From Rhabdophis nuchalis (lineage: Eukaryota > Chordata > Lepidosauria > Squamata > Natricidae), in NCBI GenBank assembly GCA_039707465.1, contig CM077643.1:245935919-245999918 (forward strand): a stretch of DNA of 64,000 nucleotides, in the 5' to 3' direction. The notes under the pieces are model-generated. The model saw nothing but the letters and a program-made list of their open reading frames with translations. It made no database searches and had not been told where the DNA came from. Positions 44,616-55,905 of the stretch are shown in pieces. How positions within the stretch are numbered: position 1 is the first letter of the stretch; each line of letters opens with the position of its first letter. The translations under genes and the position numbers were made by a program.

Positions 44616-44860
44616 CAATGATGGGATTCAAAAAAAATTACTACTGGTTCTGTGGGCATGGCTTGGCGGGCATGGTGTGGCCTGGTGTGTATGGCTTGGT
44701 GGGCGTGGCAGGGGAAGGATACTGTAAAATCCCCATTTCCTCCCAATCAGGAGGCAGTCCCCATAGATGGGGGTAGGGCCAGTCAGAGGTGGCATTTACC
44801 AGTTCTCCAAACTACTCAAAATTTCCACTACCGGTTCTCCAGAACTGGTCAGAACCTCTG
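44616..44860 (+). mobile_element. hAT-type element, CAGTGGTGGGATTC family
   Basis: From CAATGATGGGATTC to CAGAACCTCTG, with the GTGGGCATGGC body, a single GGGGAAGGATACTGTAAAATC unit, and AAATTTCCACTACCGG. Flanking octamers TGGAGCGA and TGGTGCAA match at 6 of 8. This is the single-unit counterpart of the minisatellite-bearing element at 54216. Confidence 0.75.
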
Positions 44861-44869
44861 TGGTGCAAC

Positions 44870-45945
44870 CATTTTCTAGAGTCTTTGGTCTCTTTTGAAA
44901 CATTCGATAGCCAATAAACCAGAGCAGTGAAATTGTGAATTGTGAACGGGACAATCCAGATTCTAGACCAGCCTCAACCATGGAAGATCCCTGGATGTCT
45001 TTGAAACAGCCATTCTCCATCAACCCAACCCACTTCAAAGAATTACTATTTTGGGGGGACTAGAATGGAGGAAGAAATGTTCTGTATGTCAACTTGAGCT
45101 ATGAGTTCAAGTAAAAAGGTGAGATACAAATCAAGCAAATTTGAGGTCTTATCTCCCAAAAGGTTTCTGAAATAATTTGCTTTCTTTCACTTCAAAATGC
45201 AGGGGCCCTCCCTACTGCATGCTAATCTGCATATGATCCTGATCTTCAGCTCTGCAGTCAGTCTCTGAGAGAAGCACAGAGTGATGCAGCTATTTTAATG
45301 GGACATCACAGGTGGAAGTAGCATTAGGCCAGCCATCAGTGCCTTACCTGGAATTCTATTGCTAGCCTTTCTCAACTAGAGTCCCCTGTAATTTTGACAC
45401 TCAGAAAGAGTGAAAAGTTTGCTTTGCTGTAATGTTAAACTAATTCAAGCCGTTTTCAGCAGGGAGGGAAAAGAAAGTGGTTATTATCTATCACAAAGCG
45501 AGATGTGTGCTTCTGTACTTATAATGAGGAAATGTAATCATAAAAAATTCACAGGAAAAAGCCTCAGCAAGAGTACACCATATCAATTGAAAAAAAACAA
45601 ACCTCATTCTGTGTTCTATTTCTGCTTTCTTCTCCCCAATTTTAATTTACATGCTGCTAACTGACAAAAACACAAGATACAACTATGGATTTTTCATATA
45701 ATATTCTCCATCTCTTTGTGCAAGGCAAGCTATTTTTGAAGTTCTAGCACTCCACTCCAGAAAAAAAATCAACACATTATTCTAGTAAATGTTTTTATGA
45801 TTGCCAAATATTCTCACTCATAGTCAGCTAAAAAAGGAGTCCACATGTCAGAATGTGCACACATGCATGTATGTATACTGAGGCCAACAGTTCAATGCTA
45901 AATTCAGGAAGGTCATGCCACTGCTAAAATGAATATCTGTGGGAT
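44870..45945. other. Unassigned sequence
   Basis: No repeat or exon recognised; the 84-codon frame at 45410-45664 has no support. Confidence 0.3.
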
Positions 45946-45949
45946 AGAC

Positions 45950-46050
45950 TAGGGGTCTCCAAACTTGGTAACATTAAACCTTAATGTTCCCAGAATTTCC
46001 CAGCCACCATGGATGAAATTCACAAATCTTAAAGTTTGTAGAACTTTGGG
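45950..46050. mobile_element. Decayed relative of the palindromic hAT MITE
   Basis: TAGGGGTCTCCAAACTTGG, CCCAGAATTTCCCAGCCA and AAATCTTAAAGTTTGTAGAA follow the order of 33869-34003 with many changes and deletions. Confidence 0.65.
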
Positions 46051-46129
46051 ATAGATTTATCCCAGGGTTCTACAATTTATTTATTTATTTCATAAAATAA
46101 ATTACTGATAAGTTATTGTCATTTGTCTA

Positions 46130-46340
46130 TGGAGATTCTCAGTCATCCTGGTGATGGTTGTCCCAAAGGTGCCTTCTTCAAAGGCAAGACTTTGTTTTGC
46201 CTTGAAGACATTTCTCTTGTCATCCAAGAAGCTTCTTGAGTTCTGACTGAATGGTGGAGGATGGAAGGATTCATATTCCTTGCAGTCATTCCTCGCAGTC
46301 ATCTGATCATTAGCACTCTTTCTGAGAGTCATTGAGGCCA
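46130..46340 (-). mobile_element. Repeat related to 20036-20275 (possible Penelope-like remnant)
   Basis: On the minus strand it reads ACTGCAAGGAATATGAATCC, CACCATTCAGTCAGAACTCA, AGAAGCTTCTTGGATGACAA and GAGAAATGTCTTCAAGGC, matching the order at 20180-20260. Function is unknown. The hammerhead-like CTGAAGA...GAAAC motif is degraded here to CTCAAGA...GAAAT. Confidence 0.45.
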
Positions 46341-46665
46341 CTTGGAGGTGCATCCGTGCTAGAATAGTGCAAATGGGTGCAGAATCTTCCTTGAACTGCT
46401 GAAAGGACAGTGTTGTAAACAAACACTTCACAATCATATAGCACAATATAGGAGAACAAACCCATGAAGATAAGATCCAGCAGTCCATCTACATTTTGAA
46501 AGACAAACTTTTGAAGCAAAATTCACATCTGGATAGAGAGGACCATTGGTTTGAAAGGTGGGAGTCAAAGAAACCATCTACATTAAGATTGAACAGCTGT
46601 CTCTCAACAGATGGGGAGGGATATGACACTACCTACCCTCTTGTTTACAACACAATCCTTTACAT

Positions 46666-46846
46666 CAGTGGTGAAATTCAACTTTTTTTTACTACTAGCT
46701 CTGTGGGCGTGGCTTAATGGTGGTGTCCTGTAACTGAGTGGGTGTGGCCAACTTGATGTCACTCATGGTCACGCCCACTCAGTCACATGCCCCCACCACC
46801 AAGCCACGCCCACAGAACCTGGTAGGAAAAAATGTGTGTATGAATC
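46666..46846 (+). mobile_element. hAT-like element with foldback interior
   Basis: Left end CAGTGGTGAAATTC. The GTGGGCGTGGCTTAATGGTGG segment is mirrored by CCACCAAGCCACGCCCACAG, so most of the element folds on itself. The right end is decayed. Confidence 0.65.
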
Positions 46847-47224
46847 CATTTACAGCAGAGCTGCTGCTCCCTTTATGTTCCTCCCTAGCCCCCTCCCTCC
46901 CAGGAGCGATCTTAAAGGGACAGACTGCAGCAGCTCTGCTGTGAACAGAGGGAGAAAGGTTTGGAATGTCTCTGCTGCATTTAATGTTGAATTCTGTGGC
47001 AGAAAAAATCCAAATGTTTCTTCCACTGCTGGAGGAAGGAAAAGAGCAAACACAGGCAAAAGACTTAAGATTGAAAAATACAGTGAAACAGGGTAATTTC
47101 TTTTCCCCTGCAGGTAGGTGACTAGGTGGTCTTATTTCAGATAACCAGGTTCCTCCTGGATACAGAGGAGCTAGGGAAGCTCTTACAGGGCTCCTATGAA
47201 GAATATTCCTGCCTCTGTCAGATA

Positions 47225-47580
47225 AAATTGCTTGAGTACACTTGGAGTTGGACTCTGGTTGAACATTGGTTACACCCTAGGAGAGCTTAGTATGAGAAGG
47301 TGCAACCATTCTGCCTCTCCTCAAACTCACAGTAGCTTTCCATACTATCAACCATGGTATTCTTCTGGACCGGTTTTGGGGGTCAGCAGTGGGAGGCCTG
47401 GTGTTATGGTGGGTCTCCTCCTCTGCAGCTGGTTCCAGCAATGTTGGGTGCCTCAGGGCTTGAGCCTTTCATCTTTCCTTTTTAACATTTACATAAAAAT
47501 ACTGGGGAGGTCATCTCCTGATATTTGGAGGGGTGAAATTTATATCCATATAAAACTGGAGTGCCATCACTAAAGGTTCT
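47225..47580 (+). mobile_element. Degenerate L2/CR1-like reverse transcriptase fragment
   Basis: Decayed translation contains TINHGILLDRFWG-like and CLRA-AFHLSFLTFT-like stretches. These correspond to AFDTIDHGILLHRLGG and QGSVLSPLLFN. Several stops are present. Confidence 0.6.
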
Positions 47581-47605
47581 CCTTTATTAAACTATTGTAA
47601 AATAC

Positions 47606-48114
47606 TGTATTGTTCGGAGAATAAGATGCACTGGAGTTTAAAATCCACCAAGATTTTGAAGAGGTAAATTTGTTTTTAAAGATTTTGCACTCTGCAGGCC
47701 TTCAAAACCCTCTGCACGCCTTATTTGTTGTGAAAAATGGGGCATGAAGAGAGTTTGAGAGGCCTGCAAAGTGCTCCTGGGGACTGGGGAGGGTGGGGAG
47801 GCAAAAATGAGCAAAAAATGGCCTGTGGTTTTTGGTTTTTTTTGCAAAAATGCATAGGCTTTGGGAGGCTTGTAGAGTACTTCTTGGGGCTGGCGGGGAG
47901 AGGGGGGGGGGCAAAAACAAGCAAGAAATGGCCTGTTTTTTGCTTGTTTTTGCCCTCCCCAGCAGGCCTCCCAAACCCTCTGCCCATCCACTTTTGCAAA
48001 GGGGGCAGGGTTTCGGGAGGCCGAAAATGCTGTATTCATTGTATAAGACACACCCAGATTTTCACCCTCTTTTTTGGGGGGGGGGGAGGTGTGTCTTATA
48101 GTCCGAAAAATGCA
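47606..48114. mobile_element. TIR element, TGTATTGTTCGGAG family
   Basis: The left end TGTATTGTTCGGAGAATAAG is inverted at the right as CTTATAGTCCGAAAAATGCA. The interior has repeated GGCCTGTTTTTTGCTTGTTT and GCCTCCCAAA-type blocks in both orientations and CCCAGATTTTCACCCTC, as in 39411-40113. Confidence 0.65.
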
Positions 48115-48428
48115 GGTTAAAGGACAAGGACCAGATATTTCTTGTGTGAAAATGATGAGAAAGGGCTGTTGAATGAGTTGGATTACTGAATGAGGGGTTG
48201 CCACAAAGAAGAGGGAATCAAACTATTCTCCAAGGCACCTGAGGGCAGAACAAGAAGCAATGGGTGGAAACTAATGAAGGAGAGAAGCAACTTCGAACTG
48301 AGGAGAAATTTCCTGACAGTTAGAACAATTAATCAGTGGAACAGCTTGCCTCCAGAAGTTGTAAATGCTCCAACACTGCAAGTCTTCAAGAAGATGTTGG
48401 ATAACCATTTGTCTGAAACGGTATAGGG

Positions 48429-48721
48429 CCGTGATGGCGAACCTATGGCACAGGCGCCACAGATGGCACACGAAGCCATTTGCTAGGGCACGCGAGGCGT
48501 TGCCCTGTCAGCTCCAGCGGGCATGTCCAGCTGACTTCAGCCTTCTTTTGAGACTGTCTTTCACTCTCTGGAGGCTTCCCTGAAGGCTCCAGAGGGCAAA
48601 AAATGACCCTACGAGCAAACCAGAGGGGGAAAGTGCGCACATGTGTGGCACACCCACGCACGACCCACACTGAGCTCTTCCCGCTTTTGGTATGCAAGCC
48701 AAAAAAGGTTCGCCATCACTG
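48429..48721 (+). mobile_element. hAT-type element, GTGATGGCGAACC family (293 bp)
   Basis: The ends are CCGTGATGGCGAACC and GGTTCGCCATCACTG. An exact 8-bp duplication GTATAGGG flanks it (48421-48428 and 48722-48729). It is inserted in the CR1 3' end, so it is younger than that copy. It is non-coding. Confidence 0.95.
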
Positions 48722-48785
48722 GTATAGGGCTTCCTGCCTAGGCAGGGGGTTGGACTAGAAGACCTCCAAGGTCCCTTCAACTTTG

Positions 48786-48868
48786 GTATTGTATTGTATT
48801 GTATTGTATCGTATCGTATCGTATCGTATTGTATCGTATCATCGTATTGTATTGTATTGTATTGTATA
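48786..48868 (+). repeat. Pentanucleotide (TATTG)n/(TATCG)n tail
   Basis: About 16 units at the end of the CR1 copy, with T/C alternation at one position creating CpG-bearing units in the middle of the array. Confidence 0.92.
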
Positions 48869-49189
48869 AGTTCCCCCTCCCCCGAGAAAAAGGCCACTAT
48901 AGAAGAAAAGATGCCACATAGACTTTAAAGAACTCCTATAAGCGAAAGATGAATGCTGGAAAAAAGGAAAGCTCTCTCCATCTCCATTTTGAACTGAATG
49001 CATACCTCTCTGCACTCGGCTTTTGTGGAAAACCGAATCTGATTGCACACAGATGCTCACAAAAATGTCCTAGGAAGAGAGGCCAAGAGAAGGAAATGAG
49101 GAGGGGCAAAAAAAAAGGCAGAGAGGGAGAAGTACATCAGAAAGGAAGCAAAAGAAAATGAAATCATATAAGGAGAGCTGCTTGGAAAC

Positions 49190-49690
49190 CATCTTGGAAG
49201 ATGAAAGCACAGATGTAGCCATTATTTGAACGAATTAGACGAGACCTTTTAGTGAAATTGCTGTAGGGGAGGGGGGGAAATTACTTGTGTGTATTGTGCA
49301 GGCTCTAATTTACTTTTTGGCCAGGCAAAGTGTAGCAGGCAAATGGCACATTATGCGTGGTGTATGCTGTGTTGGACAAGTGACAACTCTTCCTACAGCT
49401 CGGAAGAATTATGCTTTCCAAGTAAACACTGTAGAGGGGCCAGCGCAATTGTCGCCTGGCCTTGTCTCGCCCAATGTTTCCTAGTGAACGAGAGGGACCT
49501 CCTTGGCATCGTGCTCGGATCCATCATGCCCCGTGTCTCTCACCGGCCCAGCTCCATGGCCAGCTGACAAGAGCATAGAGGAGCCCATATGCTTTAATTG
49601 TCCCCATGCACGTTTGGTTGCTGGCTGAGAGCTTGGGCGATAGTTTTTATAATGTTCGAGATGTTTTTTTTTCCAGGAGCAAACCACTTG
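49190..49690. other. Single-copy sequence, candidate conserved noncoding element
   Basis: No repeat family is recognised. It has balanced composition with blocks such as TAATTTACTTTTTGGCC, CTTTCCAAGTAAACAC and CATATGCTTTAATTGTCCCC. The 92- and 65-codon frames overlap in different phases and show no domain. Coding or regulatory status cannot be settled from the sequence. Confidence 0.3.
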
Positions 49691-50440
49691 GAGCTTGGCA
49701 AGGTTTGGAAGAGGTATTAGGCACCAACTGTTCCATTAAAACCCTACCTGGTGGGTGAGACAGACTTTTAAAAGAATTTCTTTTGATTCTCAAAGAGTCA
49801 ATCCCAGTCTAATGAATTGGAGGCCCACAGATAGACAGTTCCCCCTATTTATTAATCATCAGGTTCATCAGCCATGTAGCTAATTGGAAAAGGATCTTAG
49901 AGTTAGCAAATTCTTATCTCCTTGCTGTGGGCACCCGGCTGATCTGAATGGAGTGAGGCTTGTAATACTTCTCTGCTCTTGGTACGCCCAGTCTTTGAAA
50001 AAATAGACTTCTTCCCTTCACTTTGCTTATTAAAGACATTTTTTTTCATTTGGGATTCGCAGACGTTCCTACATTGAGAATGATCCATTTCTGGAGCATT
50101 TTGGAAGCATTTGCTGCAATAAACAGTCCTATTAGGGTTTAATTGTTGCATTTGTTCTAGAAACAGTATTCTACTTTGTCAAATTAGAAACTGGAGCAAA
50201 TTGGTCATTGGAATATAGATATGGATTGTCCACATATCTATCCCAAACCCACTTTTATGTTTGCTTTATATAAGCCATGCAATTGAATTTGAATAGATGT
50301 TTTTGTGCATACATTTTTTTTTATGGTTTGCATGTTCCACGAAACTTTGTTCTTCAGAGTTGCTTCATTTTACCAAATAAACACTTCAATATAATCTGTT
50401 TAAAATGTGCTGATTTTTGCCTAACTCCTCTGCAATATGC
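49690..50440. other. Unassigned sequence, partly conserved-looking
   Basis: The segment at 49790-50160 lacks repeats and has TAAT-rich blocks (TTATTAATCATCAGG, TAGCTAATTGG). The rest is AT-rich. No gene was recognised. Confidence 0.25.
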
Positions 50441-50449
50441 GTAAACCTT

Positions 50450-50692
50450 TTTCTAGACACACAGTGGTTAGAATGCGGTATTGCAGGCTGCTGATTGCTG
50501 CCTGCATGCAATTTGGCAAATTAAATCTCACCAGGCTCAAGGCTGACTCAGCCTTCCACCCTTCCGAAGTGGGTAAAATGAGGACCCAGATTGTTGGGGG
50601 CAATAGGCTGACCCTGTAAACCGCTTAGAGAGGGCTGTAAAGCGCTGTGAAGTGGTATATAAGTCTAAGTGTTATTGCTATTACTATTGCTA
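50450..50692 (+). mobile_element. tRNA-derived SINE (GCTATTGCTATT-tailed family)
   Basis: Head CACACAGTGGTTAGAATGCGG, B-box-like AAATCTCACCAGG, GGCTGACTCAGCCTTCCACC, GAGGACCCAGATTGTTGGGG, AAACCGCTTAGAGAGGGCTG, GTGAAGTGGTATATAAGTC and a GTTATTGCTATTACTATTGC tail. It is the best-preserved body of this family in the window. Confidence 0.9.
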
Positions 50693-50699
50693 ATAAAGA

Positions 50700-51335
50700 A
50701 TAGCAAGTGGTAACAGACTCTCTTCATTGCTGCATCTGTGTTAGAATCTACTTTAGCAGGTCATGACATTTTTATTTCAAACTCGCTGATAACCTGTCAT
50801 TGCCCATGTATTTATTTATCCTAAGCCTGTATTAAATAGGGAAAGCCTCGATTTCAGCAACAATTACACAAGTTGCAAATGTGTGCTTGTCTTATTATAA
50901 TGAGCACTTAATATTAAGGATATTACTCCCACTGGAGGAGAGGGCCACCATCATATTCTTCCATTATGCCTTGGTCAAACAGTTTTTGCCCTCTGAATTC
51001 CTCTGACAGTACAAGATAGCATAAAGCCCATCACCATCATTAGCAGGTTTTGATCAGATTCCCAAGGTTGATGGTGCTTGTTTTTTGCTCAGTGTTCCAG
51101 CCGTGGCAGTTTTGGTTTTCAAGACTCATTTTCATATATTTGGCTACATGAAGCAGGTACATTATGTGAATCACAGCAGTGCCTAGGTGAATTATACTGT
51201 AGATCTTCAATTCCCGAAGGGACATTTCAAGTTGGGCTGCAGATGTTCCTGGCAACTCCACTGGGCAGGTGGCAAAGAACAAATTCAGGAAAGACCAGAT
51301 GGATGCTTGTTGTCTTTATGAGAATCTGACTTCTT
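50700..51335. other. Unassigned sequence
   Basis: No feature recognised. Confidence 0.3.
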
Positions 51336-51339
51336 AGTA

Positions 51340-51660
51340 GTAGTAGTAGTAGTTTGTCTGACTCTTGGGGACTTTATAGACAAGTGCTCCCCATGCTTCT
51401 TTCAGTTTTTGGATGGTCAATATTAGTTATCTTTGTATCCACTTTGATGGTATCAAACCAGTGAGTTCTTGGCTTGCCCTTTCTTCTTTGTCCACCAACC
51501 ATTCCTAGCATCATTGATTTCTCCAGTGAATTTGCCAAATTTGACATGGCCAAAGAAAAAATTCATATCTGAAACATGTTGAATTATTGTCATAAAGTGT
51601 TTTAGTGATGTTATTTTATAGGGTATTTCCACCATTAATTTCCCCAAGCCTCTCCATTGA
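51340..51660 (-). mobile_element. RTE/Bov-B LINE 3' fragment
   Basis: Begins with (TAG)n and TCTGACTCTTGGGGAC, continues GAGTTCTTGGCTTGCCCTTT and ATTTCTCCAGTGAATTTGCC. The order matches the antisense of the Bov-B 3' coding end and UTR. Heavily mutated. Confidence 0.55.
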
Positions 51661-52495
51661 TATGGGCTTGGTTGCTGGTTTCTTAAGGCCCCCCCCCCCC
51701 AATCATTTGAAAGGAAAGTGTGTGTGTTTTTAAAAAATAGGACAAATATTTCAAAATAAAGAGAGGAAATATTGCAAGTATAACAAATAACAGATTAACA
51801 GAGTTGGAAGGGACCTTACAGGTAGTCTACATCTCTTTCTGCATCCCCGAACTCAGCATTTCCCAGGAGTAATGGATATTTTCATCTACTTAGTGAGTAT
51901 AATCCAAGATATCATATGAATTTGCAGCACGAACAAATGCCCTTTTCCTAGGGTTGCTTCATTGTTCTTTAAAGCAGAATAAGTAGGAATGTGAGGCAGA
52001 ACATGTCTTCTCATTCTCATCCAGCTGTTAAAATGAGAAACCAAGAAAATCATTTCTAATCCTATCACTTCATTTTCAATTATGCTATCTCACTCGCAAA
52101 CTGTTATCCCAAATTAATCTAACTTTGGCCATAAAAAAGCTATTCTCATGGAGCCCAAGAGGCAACCACCTTAGAATATTTGCCTGTTGCCAAGGAATCT
52201 CATAAAAAGCTTTGGAAATGTTTCAATCAGTTTTGGAAACGGACCATCAGGAGCCAAACATTGAAACTGTTATTTAACAAACATTATTTACATCATCTCT
52301 TCTTCATACTGCCTGCTAATGCAGTGGGCGAACTCTGGTTAAGTCCATAGATTTCTATATCATATGACTCCATAGATTTCTATATCATATGGCTACATTG
52401 GTCATTTGCTAGAGTGTAACACAGAATTACCAGTCTGGATTGGGCACATTAAAGGATGGAAGGAAAACCAACCTTAATAACTAAAGGGACTGAAG
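51660..52495. other. Unassigned sequence with a short CR1 tail
   Basis: A minus-strand CR1 tail remnant (AGAGTTGGAAGGGACCTTAC) lies at about 51796-51830. The rest shows no recognised feature. Confidence 0.4.
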
Positions 52496-52499
52496 GCAA

Positions 52500-52850
52500 A
52501 AACTTATGAAGAATGATTGTTATGTCTAGTTTAATGAAAAGAAGGTATAGGGGTGACATGATACCAATGTTCTGATATCTAAGAGCTGCCGCAAAGAAGA
52601 GGGGGGTCAACCATCCTCCAAAGCACCTGAATGCAAAACAAGAAGCAATGGATCAAGGAGAGAAGCAACTTAGAACTAAGGAGAAATTCCCTGAAAATTA
52701 ATCAGTGGAATGACTTGCCTCCAGAAGTTGTTGGTGCTTCAACACTGGAAGTGTTTAAGAAGAGATTGGACAACCTTTTGACTGAAATGGTATAACGGGG
52801 TTAAACTAGAAGGTCATCAAGGTCCCTTCCAACTCTGTTATTCTGTTGTG
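52500..52850 (+). mobile_element. CR1 LINE 3' end, decayed
   Basis: Follows the order GAGAAGCAACTTAGAACTAA, AATCAGTGGAATGACTTGCC, AGTGTTTAAGAAGAGATTGG and AAGGTCCCTTCCAACTCTGT of the CR1 terminus, with deletions and frame breaks. The tail ends TTATTCTGTTGTG. Confidence 0.88.
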
Positions 52851-53175
52851 TTAATATGTGAGGAATTGAGGAATACTTCTCAGTATTAACTTCCACTTTC
52901 TGGCCACAGCTGTGCTGCAGAAACAAAATGAAAAGGACCTATTGAGCCCAATATATTTTCATTAGCCTGATGTCCACTTTTGACTGGAGTTCCTTGGCTT
53001 AGCTTGCAGAATGTTGTGTACATAACCAAAACGTGCTTGGTGCTACTATGCCCTAAGTCATAATACATTTATATGAAAGTGTACTTTCATAATTCTTCAA
53101 TCATTTTCAGAGATGGAATTTGTAACCAAATATATTACATTATTATAAGCAATGGATGCTATCTGGTAGTATGCA

Positions 53176-53534
53176 CATAGTCCTTTGGTATATGATCAGT
53201 CCCTTAACCATTCAAAGTTCAAACGGGCTAAAAAAAGTTACTTAAGATGTGTCCTCAAAGTTACGACTGACACACACTCATCTAAGTGACACATGACCAC
53301 TTTACAACTGGTTGCAGCATCTTGTGATTATGTGATTGTGTTTTGTGATTTTTTTTGGCATTTTCTAGCATAAAAAGCTGGATTCAGACCATGAGAGTTG
53401 GTTAACAACCAGTGACTCACTTACAAACTGTTGTAATAACAGTTGTAAAATTGGGTCTGGTCGCGGGATGACTTGACTTACAACCAAAATTCTGCACCGA
53501 ATTGTGGTAATAAGTTAAGGGCTACCTGTAGTTG
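53176..53534 (+). repeat. CAGGTAGTCC-family repeat
   Basis: Contains CATAGTCCTTTGG, CATTCAAAGTTCAAACGGG, a GTTGTAAAATTGGGTCTGG block and ends GGGCTACCTGTAG. Both ends match the family termini, so this copy is close to full length (about 360 bp). A second partial copy follows at about 53658-53800. Confidence 0.55.
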
Positions 53535-53799
53535 CTATACTATGATCACTGCTGCTTATGTTAATTCATTAAGAGCATTAAGCTACAATGTTATTTACTT
53601 GTTTGTTTATATGCCATCTTACTTCCAATGACTCAGGTTGGTTTCTGATACGAGTGCTACTTGTTTAGCGGCCACAATTGCAACCAGAAATGAGCATTAA
53701 GTGAAGCAGTCACAAAACGAAACCCAAACTATGCTTATGATCTTACCTCAGCCTTCCTTTGCTTTAGAGACATGCCAAATTCCTAAGTGCAAGGATTGG

Positions 53800-54207
53800 T
53801 CACAAATTTACTTATTCATTATTATCATAACAGTGAACTGTCCCTAAAGAAGCAGGTTACTAAGCATAAATTTACCAATATAATAAAAGCTAAGCAGTAA
53901 AAAAGGCAGGATAAACTATACCACAGTTTTTGGCAGTCACCTTCATATTTTTATTATTATAAGGCTATGTCACAGTGAAAATGTCTCTTAATAGTAAATT
54001 TATTTATTTAGCATACAGCAACTGAACAATAAAGACACATGCCTTTAAGTCTTCGGCTCAGTAAACTTTGCCTTAGCTGATTACAATTGGTCCCCACTGA
54101 TTAATCCATTACACCTTTTGCTGATCACTCTGTTAATTGGGCCAATTAAAACATGTAGCCCCGGTTTTATTTTAAGTAAGGAAGCAGAAAGATTAGAAAC
54201 AACACTC
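53800..54207. other. Unassigned AT-rich sequence
   Basis: No feature recognised. Confidence 0.3.
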
Positions 54208-54215
54208 ATTTAGAG

Positions 54216-55288
54216 CAGTGGTGGGATTCAAACATTTTTTACTACTGGTTCTGTGGGCATGGCTTTGTGGGCGTGGCATGGCTTGGTGGGCATGGCTTAG
54301 TGGGCATGGCAGGGGAAGGATATTGTAAAATATCCATTCCCATCCCATTCCAGGGGAAGGTTACTATAAAATCTCCATTCACTCCTTATTCCAGGGGAAG
54401 GATACTATAAAATCTCCACTCCCTCCTTACTCCAGAGGAAGGTTATTATAAAATCTCCATTCCCTCCTTATTCCAGGGGAAGGATACTATAAAATCTCAA
54501 TTCCCTCCTTACTCCAGGGAAGGTTACTATAAAATCTCCATTCCCTCCTTACTCCAGGGGAAGGTTACTATAAAATCTCCACTCCCTCCTTACTCCAGGG
54601 GAAGGATACTATAAAATTTCCATTCCCTCCTTACTCCAGGGGAAGGTTACTATAAAATCTCCATTCCCTCCTTACTCCAGGGGAAGGATACTATAAAATC
54701 TTAATTCCCTCCTTATTCCAGGGGAAGGATACTATAAAATCACCACTCCCTCCTTACTCCAGGGGAAGGTTACTATAAAATCTCCATTCCCTCCTTACTC
54801 CAGGGGAAGGTTACTATAAAATCTCCACTCCCTCCTTACTCCAGGGGAAGGATACTATAAAATTTCCATTCCCTCCTTACTCCAGGGGAAGGTTACTATA
54901 AAATCTTCATTCCCTTCTTACTCCAGGGGAAGGTTACTATAAAATCTTAATTCCCTCCTTATTCCAGGGGAAGGATACTATAAAATCACCACTCCCTCCT
55001 TACTCCAGGGGAAGGTTACTATAAAATCTCCATTCCCTCCCTACTCCAGGGGAAGGTTACTATAAAATCTCCATTCACCCCAGGCAAAGGTTACTATAAA
55101 ATCTCCCTACTCCAGAGGAAGGTTACTGCAAAATACCAATTCCCTCCCAATCAGCTGGGACTCGGAGAGGCAGAGAATAGATGGGGGTGGGGTCAGTCAA
55201 AGGTGGCATTTACTGGTTCTACAAAGTACTCAAAATTTCCGCTACCGGTTCTCCAGAACTGGTCAGAACCTACTGAATACCACCTCTG
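54216..55288 (+). mobile_element. hAT-type element expanded by a minisatellite (1073 bp)
   Basis: The ends are CAGTGGTGGGATTC and GAATACCACCTCTG. An exact 8-bp duplication ATTTAGAG flanks it (54208-54215 and 55289-55296). Outside the array it matches 44616-44860 and the reverse of 707-968. Those copies carry one GGGGAAGG unit; here it has been amplified about 20-fold. Confidence 0.95.
54312..55135 (+). repeat. 41-bp minisatellite, about 20 units
   Basis: The unit begins GGGGAAGGTTACTATAAAAT and ends CCTTACTCCA, 41 bp in total. Marker variants recur at exactly 246 bp (6 units): TTAATTCCCT at 54701 and 54947, ATAAAATTTC at 54611 and 54857. The last units are shortened. Confidence 0.95.
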
Positions 55289-55296
55289 ATTTAGAG

Positions 55297-55905
55297 CCTC
55301 CTAAAAGTTGTCCCCAGGATTATGGATGCCAAAGAGGAGCAGTTGTATGGATGCCAAAGAGGAGCACCTGTGAAATCAATCTTAAAAAAAAAAAATACAG
55401 TAGAGACTGTCTTTATTGGGTTTCATTTTCAGTTTCTTTCTGACCGACGAATACGGGCGTAGAACATTTGCCCAAAGCAGCATACTGATTTCTCCTGGTG
55501 TTGGGAACTCTGGATTTTTACCACCGGCAGCCAAGAATGAATGTTGCTGAGGTTTTGCAGAAAAAAAAGTCAGCAGGCTAAGGCTGGAGTTGAGAAGATG
55601 GGCAGCAATTTACAGCAACAATCCTACATTCATCGCAACACCTAGGTTTGACCTCAGTCCCCGAACATTCCAAAGCCACCTGCTTTGCAGTTCAAATGAT
55701 AAACAGAGAAGCTTTTTCGATAATCACAACAATATTCAGTCTTAGAATCGTATAGTAACACCCGCTTGTTTATTTTGATGTGATTAACTTTCTGGTTGTG
55801 TTTCTGGCTTGTTTTTCTCTATTGTTGGCTGGAGCTCTGAAAATAGCATATGTTAATATTTTTGGAATGGTATGTATTTTGCATTTTAGTTTATTTCAGG
55901 CTTCC
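55297..55905. other. Unassigned sequence
   Basis: No repeat or exon recognised; an A-run lies at 55384-55395. Confidence 0.3.

Larger units (their letters stand above)
48130..48868 (+). mobile_element. CR1 LINE 3' portion split by a hAT element
   Basis: The frame at 48190-48426 encodes the CR1 C-terminus: NFELRRNFLTVRTINQWNSL, then PPEVVNAPTLQVFKKMLDNH. The 3' UTR AGGGGGTTGGACTAGAAGAC and a pentameric TATTG/TATCG tail (48786-48868) follow after the hAT element at 48429-48721. The uninterrupted frame suggests modest age. Confidence 0.93.

Noticed and set aside
54312..55135. Regular array resembling a CRISPR
   Set aside because: The units are contiguous 41-bp tandem repeats without unique spacers, inside a vertebrate hAT element.
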